In this document: positions 7,401-11,810 of the stretch, in pieces
Numbering within the stretch: position 1 is the first letter of the stretch
Layout of the letters: each line of letters begins with the position of its first letter
Source of the DNA: Cochliopodium minus
Lineage: Eukaryota; Discosea; Himatismenida; Cochliopodiidae
NCBI GenBank assembly: GCA_024220525.1
Contig: JAMYWO010000014.1
Location: 3,013-14,822 of the forward strand
Reading direction: 5' to 3'
Length of the DNA: 11,810 bases
Made by a program: the position numbers and the translations under genes
The notes under the pieces: model-generated
Told to the model about the DNA's origin: nothing
Database searches by the model: none
Seen by the model: only the letters and a program-made list of their open reading frames with translations

Positions 7401-8575
7401 ACATTGCTCCTCAAAGCAACACTAACACAGTTTCTCCTCAAAGTAATACCAATGTTGTTATTCCTCCAATTAACACATCTGTTATTCCTCCAACTGTTAA
7501 TCTTCAAAGTAATACCTCTGTTGTTCCTCCAATCAACACCAGTACTATCACTACACAAAGTAATCCAAATGTTGTTACTCCTCAAATCAACAATAGTAAA
7601 CAAGGAAATGTGCTCCCTACAATATCCACAAACAAAAATGTTTTGAGAACCCAATCTCCTCCCAGTTCTCTTACTTCTTTTGCAAATTTATTGAAAAAAC
7701 CAGATCCCAAACAAGTTAAAGCTCCTCTAAAGTCTCCTCCCAACAGTAATAATAATAGCAGCAATTCTCTTTCTTTTCTAAACACTCAACCAAAGAACAA
7801 TACTAACAATTTTTCTGTTAAAAATATTCAAACGAATGTTAACAGCAACACCAACAAAAATACTCAAAAACCTATTGATAATCGTTTCTTTCCTCAAATG
7901 AACAACAATAACTTTAATAATAATAATGGAAACAACTTGAACAACATCCTCATTCCTAACTCCAACAATATGATGAACAACTCTAACAATAATAACAACC
8001 TGAGTAACAGCATACTCAATCCATCTCCCAACAACAATAACAACAATCCTCCTATGAACAATAACAACAATAACAATAACAATCCTCCTACCCAATTTTA
8101 TCCAGAGTTTAGTATCTTTAATAATCCTTATTATCTTACTTATCAACAAAACATTTCCACCTCTAATTTGTCTAGTTTGGCCAACATCACCCCCAATCCT
8201 CAACCAACAACCTACAGACATCAGTTCCTTTTTCAACCTCCCCAAGATAATCTTCCTACCCTTAATTCTAACACCGTCAATAACAATCTCAGCCAAATTA
8301 TCAATCCTTATGAAAACAATCAAAAGCCAAAGAGTGTTGGTGTATCTTCCCATGATACTCCGAACAGTAAACTCTTTTCTCAAGAGAACAACAACAACTC
8401 TAGCCCTAAAAGAAAAATCGGCAATGTTGTTGTTCAGGAGAATCTTCCTCAAAAGAAACTTTTTGTAGAAAATAATAATAACACCAATAACTATCCTCCC
8501 ACTATTCCAAAGATCAAAATTAAAATCAAAGGACCAACTAACAATAACAAAGAAAAAGATCCTGAACAAAAATAA
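1469..8575 (+). CDS. NCoR/SMRT-type corepressor scaffold with three SANT domains
   Basis: This single exon encodes 2368 residues. The ATG is the first after an in-frame TAG at 1451. Order: charged R/E/D/P-rich N-terminus (about 1-290); linker; predicted helix 543-570 (SKEELLQKLDKLDVKINNF), matching the NCoR coiled coil; LVDRIYEQNKQ (587-597), matching NCoR IVQIIYDENRK; a basic helical block 631-680 (NENISKHEKF...VEWKDK); deacetylase-activating region plus SANT1 (about 757-853, W800); SANT2 (928-983, W930); SANT3 (1026-1079, W1026); basic nuclear-localisation-like KRKR near 1097; acidic stretch; then a disordered Q/N/P/S/T-rich tail with repeats and poly-Asn. The length is close to human NCoR1 (about 2440). 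In animals and fungi such proteins bind and activate class I histone deacetylases to repress transcription, and nuclear corepressor function is inferred here. SANT3 has no counterpart in the animal two-SANT layout. The lack of introns contrasts with the neighbours. Confidence 0.93.
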   Translation: MSFERDDFSRDKYNNNMMYRDNKRWRNSREEEYRNRDGGQTGIPYSSNKEFNRYNNYPPRRGYNHRKQIYQDPERDMRRNNRDFRNSREFRDPRERENPGRENREMLRDFPKDNLRDPPRESQREGNREMIPQREMPNQRESLNFPPREFQREMYRENPRDNIRDPSREIREPPPRDIREPPPREPPTRDIREPPQRDLPPRDFRDPSRDFRDNRDFNFQKDNLRDSFRDQRNIREPPPRDIREPPGGNFIQREYREPPRDNFSREPPRDLNNFPPQRDNFYREPYSRDNVYPNEPKLNHSPYKRNIPKEGRNSPPFQKPNLMNNENAFINNPNNTNNNLNINNPQRVLDPKQILEVILEKSKNHQLLNQYLNSNPNISFDKEKSLREEMQKRNLIQSSPSLVIKENSNSPSIPHKILSSSSEELNLEKRSRVQFGQGLIPYEKKEPENEITNTSIPNLTIVEEDKNNSQKLPSILKTSPQVPLNNPPPPPIQSQNPTVQATTSPVLPKQELNETQVIPKMEPPVEKTIEIVENDNDLKLISKEELLQKLDKLDVKINNFESELVDLRTYHDDEDDGEHMDMESMSLVDRIYEQNKQAKRKSDIAEFAQLLKPIDYQIVPICNDITVYPFYNENISKHEKFKDTLKEVLKRREVKRTEKEGKLTLRYKKIFVEWKDKTESQEKKILESKAAKLYQQYLKKNNNRRKSTRISNQSQIDLDFENIFDKNGKVKNEESFAQVTNYLCLPHTQDLNRRFDRTLVPIPNQYLDPEYRSKFLLDDETGRIEDCVAEEKHRMMLNPWSDREKHIFLNMYIRYPKQFSKIGTVLPNKSIPEVINHYYNIKRRFDLKNLILKFQKIKKKRSKHTSKHLKNFKQLGITLDDKWMDEIGNQDDFQNPTSSSKNYLEKPKPQAKTTPIKAKTKEELDESAKWSEKDRKTFVSTIKTHGKSWKKLSTALPNKTQAQCKNFYQNNRKKLNLDKLAEESKKKPVVNTKAKASTQAGKDLSQDNSYSEDDEKKTGKRTIGAWKQTDRDKFAVLFKKLGPKWTAISNQITGKTVSQVKTYYENNKVKQGFDLIAKEFEKNKKKAVKTPSQQNPKRKRTSVELLQKDKNTTIKEEVPKKTNQGFQNDGVQLDTKKRKTFEVDEEINIDDSNPNLPIFDKLKSSGDLNDTGEDMKIDIDDENIEIDDEENNNMARFSKSDPQIVTNPLFPTPNIFNTSLTSNNFPPILIKQDGNDNPNPVQLPPLNIALMGTTKTEQLPPIILNPINNTPNQNPIVINPIRSSMNYSIKRKDTPTLSSQILGSTSPQERRRSNPTPPTSTSNDKLIIESDHLSRSSNSMVLTVDSPPKKTETPNKEDNKNTPLVNKEPVQSEVVVTPPVESSLPKSDLGSVPISSTQEINKFRYPFLSSPFTDHSGVQPNQLPPPLVENPLTKGDIKQPSLLETLNSLSNLPVFNHNQSSQNDLITLNNLTKNNTSLDFQKDVSTLPSFPIELPQEPSVDTLSSTPLTTPSSSISQNSPSLQPKDTVSQEIKIVQQDVTVQSSKVFLPQSDVTPQNKTITVTPQINTITVTPPESVVSNTVPQSTDTITPPSDYTVTPLNGDLLTNTDTNVSDQSNNTFVNNNVIPQSISTNTTVTPQNTETVSTQINKTVSSLNNHPLSPPSNNTFVNNNVIPQSNSTNNNVAHQSNTNSVVSQESKVLPQESKVIPQESKVVEQEIKLVPQNVTIQSNKVVPQSDVVTPKNNNVTTNNIPQNNDVSTNTIAPQSNTNTVSPQSNTNVVIPPINTSVIPPTVNLQSNTSVVPPINTITVTVQSNSNVVTPQINKAVSPPINSNAPQSSTETIISPNSITVSPSNNHPLSLPSNNTFVNSNVIPQSKSTNTTITPQSNTNSFVQQESKVIPQSNTNNVIQQESKVVPQESKVIPQESKVVEQEINLVPQNVTIQSNKVVPQSDVVTSKNNNVTTNNIPRNNDVSTTNIAPQSNTNTVSPQSNTNVVIPPINTSVIPPTVNLQSNTSVVPPINTSTITTQSNPNVVTPQINNSKQGNVLPTISTNKNVLRTQSPPSSLTSFANLLKKPDPKQVKAPLKSPPNSNNNSSNSLSFLNTQPKNNTNNFSVKNIQTNVNSNTNKNTQKPIDNRFFPQMNNNNFNNNNGNNLNNILIPNSNNMMNNSNNNNNLSNSILNPSPNNNNNNPPMNNNNNNNNNPPTQFYPEFSIFNNPYYLTYQQNISTSNLSSLANITPNPQPTTYRHQFLFQPPQDNLPTLNSNTVNNNLSQIINPYENNQKPKSVGVSSHDTPNSKLFSQENNNNSSPKRKIGNVVVQENLPQKKLFVENNNNTNNYPPTIPKIKIKIKGPTNNNKEKDPEQK
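1961..2335 (+). repeat. Arg-Glu/Asp-Pro-Pro repeat region in the corepressor N-terminus
   Basis: Residues about 165-290 are built from degenerate copies of RDIREPPP and RDFRDP-like units, in two blocks separated by an RDNRDFNFQKDNLRD-like spacer. The reading is charged, proline-rich and low in complexity. Bases repeat as agagatatcagagaacc-like units, so slippage or unequal exchange is the likely origin. No fold is expected. Confidence 0.85.
3737..4027 (+). other. Deacetylase-activating region with SANT1 (within the corepressor)
   Basis: Residues 757-853. A lead-in (IPNQYLDPEYRSKF, 762-775) matches the SMRT/NCoR segment preceding SANT1. It is followed by NPWSDREKHIF, matching NCoR NVWTDHEKEIF, and SIPEVINHYYNIKRRFDLK, which aligns gap-free with SVPDCVLYYYLTKKNENYK. 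The positions that in SMRT contact inositol phosphate and HDAC3 (Lys449, Tyr470, Tyr471, Lys474, Lys475; recalled from the published structure) correspond to K817, Y838, Y839, K842 and R843. All keep aromatic or basic character. Confidence 0.85.
4250..4417 (+). other. SANT2 domain (within the corepressor)
   Basis: Residues 928-983, starting AKWSEKDRKTF and containing HGKSWKKLSTALPNKT and QAQCKNFYQNNRKKLNLDKL. The last segment strongly resembles NCoR SANT2 (EAQCKNFYFNYKRRHNLDNL). Animal SANT2 is associated with binding histone tails; that role is only transferred here. Confidence 0.9.
4544..4705 (+). other. Third SANT domain (within the corepressor)
   Basis: Residues 1026-1079 begin WKQTDRDKFAVLFKKLGPKW, then TGKTVSQVKTYYENNK, then QGFDLIAKE. 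The aromatic positions of a SANT fold (W1026, W1045, Y1063, Y1064) are present. It resembles SANT2 more than SANT1 (QxKxxY then ENN/QNN and a basic end), so a tandem duplication of SANT2 is likely. The spacing from W930 is 96 residues. Confidence 0.85.
6419..6945 (+). repeat. Segmental duplication in the corepressor tail, copy 1
   Basis: This copy is nearly identical in bases to 7019-7593, and the left ends are offset by exactly 600 bases. It encodes SNNTFVNNNVIPQS, then a run of QESKV units, QNVTIQSNKVVPQSDVV, and INTSVIPPTVNLQSNTSVV. A diverged older relative (SQEIKIVQQDVTVQSSKV) starts near 6053. A partial copy of the SNNTFVNNNVIPQS segment is at 6314-6355. Confidence 0.9.
7019..7593 (+). 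repeat. Segmental duplication in the corepressor tail, copy 2
   Basis: This is the second copy of the block at 6419-6945, 48 bases longer. The extra 48 bases encode 16 residues (VIPQSNTNNVIQQESK), an added round of the QESKV unit, and keep the frame. The copies are separated by 73 bases. Similarity includes third codon positions, so the copy is recent or kept alike by conversion. Confidence 0.9.
7898..8092 (+). repeat. Poly-asparagine tract
   Basis: Residues about 2144-2208 are dominated by Asn runs interrupted by Met, Pro, Leu and Ser. Both AAC and AAT are used, so this is not one pure trinucleotide run. Confidence 0.9.
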
Positions 8576-8590
8576 ATGAATTCCAAAAAA

Positions 8591-8603
8591 AATAAACTTT
8601 ATT
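8591..8603. terminator. Palindromic shared poly(A) signal between convergent genes
   Basis: The 13 bases AATAAA-C-TTTATT form a perfect inverted repeat around one base. Each strand therefore carries AATAAA just past a stop codon: 16 bases after the plus-strand stop ends and about 19 bases after the minus-strand stop. The whole gap between the stops is 46 bases. Another AATAAA overlaps the plus-strand stop (8571-8576). The A/T background lowers the weight of any one hexamer. Confidence 0.5.
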
Positions 8604-8621
8604 TTTTATATTTTTATTTTT

Positions 8622-11503
8622 TCACAATTTCGAAGAGAAGATTCTTTTTACTTTATATTTGAAATCTTCAAACAAATCTTCAGTATTTAATCCTAATTTG
8701 TATAGAAACTTTGATACACTGTTTGGATAATGAACCAATTTGATGAGCTCTTGATAATCGTTTTGAGGACTCATAAATACAACCCTCCCACTCAAAGGTT
8801 TCTTATCTTTTATACTGTTTCTGTTTTCTGTTGCCAATCTTTTGAAAGTATCAAAAAGCAAATCAAAGTTATTATTCATTGTTTCCTTGTAATAATCTCC
8901 AAGATGTTCTTTTGTTAATCTTTCTCTTGTCTGTTTTGAAAGAGAAGGATCGTTGATGCTCAAACAAATCTCTGATGAATAGAAAAATGATTGATCATCC
9001 ATATTAGAGCTACCAGTAAAAATTATTTCATCATCTTTTCAAAAAAAAATTAATTAAAAAAAAATCAATAAAAATAAAATTTTTTTTTACCGACAATAAT
9101 CATTTTGGAATGTACATAAATGGGTTTGAGGGTATTTCTGTAGTCATCTTGTCTTACCAACCCATATACACCCACTCTATCAGGAGCAGTATTGTAGATT
9201 TGATTCAAATGGGCAATGATGTGATCTTGACTCCAGTCTACTCAAAAAAAAAAAAAGTTATAAAAAAAAAAAGTTATAAAAAAAAAATTTTAAAAGAAAA
9301 AAAATTACCAATAAAATCACCAACAAATCCTGTAGGTAAATCTGTCTAGAAAAAAAACAATTTGATTTTTTTATTTTATATTTTTTAAATTTTATATTTT
9401 ATTTTTGGTTTTATATTTTTTAAATTTTATTATGGTTTACTTTGATAGGAGTGACAATGATTATTTTGAGTTTGCTGTTGAGTCGGAGAGCCTCACACAT
9501 TTCGTAGGTCAAAGCAAAGTTTTGAAAGGGATACTGGTGTTCTATGTACATGTACTTCTTCGCGTTTCTGATCAACTTGCAAAAATTCTCGAATATGAAT
9601 GCACTTTAAAAAAAAATAAATTTATTATACAAAATGAAATAAAAAAATAAAATAAGAAAAAAATTTGAAATAAAAAATTTGAAATAAAAAATTTGAAACA
9701 ATAAAAAATAAAAAATAAAAAATTATCTAAATAAAAAATAAAAAAATAAAAAAATATAAAAATAAAAACATAAAAAAATAAAAAAATAATAAAATAAAAA
9801 ATGAATTAATAAAATGAATAAATAAAATAAAAAAATAATTTACGAGTCAAAAACACCTTTCCAGAACCTCATGAAGTGAATTGGAGCAATGTGGGGATTG
9901 GGATTGGGAGGATATCCATAAGTGGCGTGATTTCTCAAACAGATATCAGATAAAGAAGTGTTTGGTACAAAAATCGTCTGTGCTAACAATTTGTCTCTCG
10001 TGAAAGCCTTATTAAAAAAAAAATTAAAAATTAAAAAATTAAAAAAGCTTTTCAAAAAAATTATTAATTTCAAAAAAATTATTTAATTAAAAAAATTGAA
10101 ATTAATTTTTTTTTACGTAGACCCATCTTTGCGCGAAGTGGAGGTAGAGTTGTTGGACAGATTCTCCTCTTATCATCAACTGTATGTCATGCCACAAAAA
10201 TCTGTTTCTGGTCAAAATTGGTTGAACTAACAAAGAAAAATAATTTATTTTTTATTATTTTATTTTTTATTTTTTATTTTTTTATTTTTTTTGCTAATTT
10301 TATTTAGATTATTTATTATTTATTATTATTTATTTTTTTATTATTTATTATTTTTTGAGATTTTTAGATTATTTATAATTTATTATTTTTATTTTTTTAT
10401 TATTTTTTTTATTTTAATTATTTATTTGTTTTTTATTTAGATTATTATTTATTATTTATTTGTTTTTTTAAATTTTTGAGATAATTTTTTATTATTTTAT
10501 TATTTTATTTTTTTATTATTTATTATTATTTTATTTTTTTAATTTTTTGTTTAATATTTTTTTAAAAAATTTTGATTTGTTTACCTTCTCTTCCTCCGAA
10601 CCTTTCGGTAGTGTTTTCTTTTTTTCTCTGCAAAACTGGCAATGGAATTTGATGAGCAGGTTGGTCATATCTCCCTCTGTCAATAAATAAAAAAAATAAA
10701 AAATAAAAAAATAAAAAAATAAAAAAATATAAAAATAAATAAAAATAAATAAAAATAAATAAAAATAAATAAAAAATAGAAATATGAATAAAACTAATGA
10801 AATTTTTTTTTTTAGGTTTACCTTGCAATATCGAAACCTCCAGTGAATGCTATGGCGTGATTGGGACATTCTGCGTCAACTAAAACAACTTTTTCGTGAT
10901 GAGACGAAACTATTCCCGTTGGATTTCCAACTAATTCAATAAAATATGAAAATAAAAAAAAAATAGAAAAAAAAATTAAAATTAAAAAAAATTAAAAAAA
11001 ATTCAAAAAAAAACTAAAATTAAAAATTTTATTAATTTAAATTAAAAAATAAATTTAAAAAATAATTAAAATAAATAAAATCAAAATTTTTATATTTTTA
11101 CCAATTACTATTGCAATGTTAGTTTTGGGATGAGAGAAAGGAGAGGGATATTCTCCTTCTGTTGCATTTTGTAAATGGAAATTGTGGTAAACATTACAAG
11201 TCAACCCCATTCTGTTGATTAATTTAAAAAAAAAACCAATAAATAAAAATAAAAATAAAAATAAATAAAAATAAATAAAAATAAATAAAAAAATAAAATG
11301 AAATAAAAATAAAAATAAATATGACAAAAAAAATAAAATGAAATAAATTAAATTAATAAAAATAAATTAAAATTTTTTTTACGAGGAACATTTGGAACGA
11401 AATTTCTCTACTTCTGATTCGACTGTGACTTCTCCCAAGTAGAGAAATCTGTTGATGTACGACATCATGTTGTGTCTCCATACAATCACTCTTACATAAA
11501 CAC
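8622..11503 (-). CDS. Phospholipase D, 3' ten exons (5' end beyond the window)
   Basis: Exons (minus): 11503-11383, 11211-11102, 10930-10822, 10676-10585, 10226-10117, 10007-9844, 9603-9441, 9345-9309, 9237-9091, 9034-8622. They join in frame to 488 residues ending in TGA. All nine introns (56-358 bases) start GTAA and end AG. Visible, numbered from the first exon: VYVRVIVWRHN (2-12); HKD motif 1 HHEKVVLVD (H89, K91, D96) followed by GGFDIARGRYD (108-118); WHDIQLMIRG (156-165); YIEHQYPFQN (255-264); HKD motif 2 HSKMIIVDD (H345, K347, D352) followed by TGSSNMDDQSF. The enzyme hydrolyses phosphatidylcholine-type lipids to phosphatidic acid, using two HKD motifs that form one active site. Both motifs are complete, so activity is expected. 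The N-terminus, including any PX/PH or C2 domain, lies outside, so the subfamily is open. The exon 9/10 intron splits the Asp codon of HKD 2. Confidence 0.93.
9346..9440 (-). other. PLD intron with A-rich sense strand and internal direct repeat
   Basis: This is the 95-base intron between the YIEHQYPF exon and the 37-base exon. On the sense strand it is A-rich, unlike most introns of this gene, apart from a T run before the acceptor (TTTTTTTTCTAG). It contains a perfect 22-base direct repeat at 9374-9395 and 9409-9430, period 35. Confidence 0.85.
9663..9700. repeat. 14-base tandem repeat in a PLD intron
   Basis: Two perfect copies of ATTTGAAATAAAAA and a partial third that diverges after ATTTGAAA lie in the 240-base intron at 9604-9843. 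Confidence 0.85.
10227..10584 (-). other. Longest PLD intron, reversed A/T strand polarity
   Basis: This 358-base intron joins GGREG-coding sequence to the WHDIQLM exon. Its sense strand is A-rich (AATAAT/AAATAAAA runs) for nearly its whole length, while most others are T-rich. Only about 20 bases before the acceptor are pyrimidine-rich (TTTTTCTTTGTTAG). On the plus strand it holds several degenerate copies of a TTTAGATTATTTATTATTTA-like unit (near 10302, 10364 and 10436). Confidence 0.85.
10731..10770. repeat. Four perfect copies of AAAAATAAAT in a PLD intron
   Basis: Four tandem 10-base units lie in the 145-base intron at 10677-10821. The same unit recurs at 11261-11290 in a different intron. 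Confidence 0.9.
11261..11290. repeat. Three copies of the same 10-base unit in another PLD intron
   Basis: ATAAATAAAA repeated three times is the same unit as at 10731-10770, in register-shifted form. It lies in the 171-base intron at 11212-11382. Confidence 0.9.
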
Positions 11504-11810
11504 CTTTCGGAAAAAAAAAATACTATAAAAATCAATAAATAAATAATGATAAAAATAGTATTAAAATAAAATAAATAATAAAAATGAACATAACATTAAA
11601 ATAAAAAATCTAAAATAAAAATAAAATAAATAAAATTTTAATAAAATCATAAATAATAAATATATAAATAATTATAAAAACAAAATCATAAAAATAATAA
11701 AAATATAATTAAAATCATAAATAATAAAAATATATATAAAAATAAAAATAAAAAATAAAAAATAAAAAATAAAAAATAAAAAATAAAAAATAAAAAATAA
11801 AAAATAAAAA
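11504..11810 (-). other. Upstream PLD intron running off the right edge
   Basis: At least 307 bases precede the first visible PLD exon, and nothing in them reads as an exon. The acceptor is the AG at 11505-11504 and enters in phase 1. The stretch is A/T only, apart from scattered single C or G bases. Three related copies of AAAATCATAAATAATAAA begin near 11643, 11682 and 11711. Confidence 0.7.
11749..11810. repeat. TAAAAAA heptamer microsatellite at the window edge
   Basis: T occurs at exact 7-base steps from 11749 to 11805, eight perfect intervals with six A between each pair, and the run continues to the edge. It is pure A/T with no G, so it is not a typical telomere repeat. Confidence 0.9.

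Noticed and set aside
6483-7654. Several 150-250-codon open frames on both strands over the tail repeats
   Set aside because: They are repeat shadows. Their apparent repeats follow the duplicated blocks of the real frame, and they lack family features.
10531-11327. Minus-strand frames with FIYFYLFLF-like runs suggesting membrane proteins
   Set aside because: These are the TTTTTATTTA introns of the PLD gene translated as Phe/Tyr/Leu. They stop being open once the exons are joined at GT...AG.
11749-11810. The heptamer array as a telomere
   Set aside because: It has no G-rich strand, sits inside or next to a PLD intron, and the window edge is arbitrary. A microsatellite is the simpler reading.
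1-11810. Ciliate-type reassigned stop codons
   Set aside because: Glutamine is abundant and always CAA/CAG in the 2368-codon frame, and TAA and TGA both act as natural stops. The standard code fits.

Overview
The window is AT-rich nuclear DNA from a single-celled eukaryote that uses the standard genetic code. Genes are interrupted by GTAAA...AG introns made almost entirely of A/T runs, spacers are short, and proteins carry long Asn/Gln/Pro/Ser-rich tracts. This style fits an amoeboid protist such as an amoebozoan, heterolobosean or anaeramoebid, but the sequence alone does not decide the lineage. I see no bacterial, viral or transposon genes, no rRNA or tRNA gene and no CRISPR array. || Layout, left to right. 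(1) At 1-282 (minus) lies the 5' end of a small-exon gene that probably runs off the left edge. (2) At 283-746 is a spacer with no supportable gene. (3) At 747-1265 (minus) is a two-exon, 150-residue protein that reads like a thioredoxin fold with the active-site cysteines and the cis-proline replaced. (4) At 1266-1468 is a short divergent promoter region. (5) At 1469-8575 (plus) is one uninterrupted 2368-codon gene for a homologue of the NCoR/SMRT (Snt1/SMRTER) corepressor scaffold. It has the N-terminal helix, the deacetylase-activating region fused to SANT1, SANT2, an extra third SANT domain, and a 1250-residue low-complexity tail containing a recent in-frame segmental duplication. (6) At 8591-8603 a perfect AATAAA/TTTATT palindrome sits in the 46-base gap between two convergent genes. 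(7) At 8622-11503 (minus) are the last ten exons of a phospholipase D with both HKD motifs, running off the right edge through an intron of pure A/T repeats. || The exons of both minus-strand multi-exon genes were joined by hand. Every junction has GT...AG ends and preserves frame, and the PLD junctions also rebuild conserved motifs. A scan for single open frames would miss most of this gene. || Functionally the window holds a chromatin corepressor scaffold (predicted partner: a class I histone deacetylase with an inositol phosphate), a lipid-signalling enzyme and two small proteins. There is no evidence that they form one pathway. The most notable items are the extra SANT domain, the conserved inositol-phosphate-binding residues, the tail duplication, the mixed strand polarity of the PLD introns and the palindromic shared poly(A) signal.
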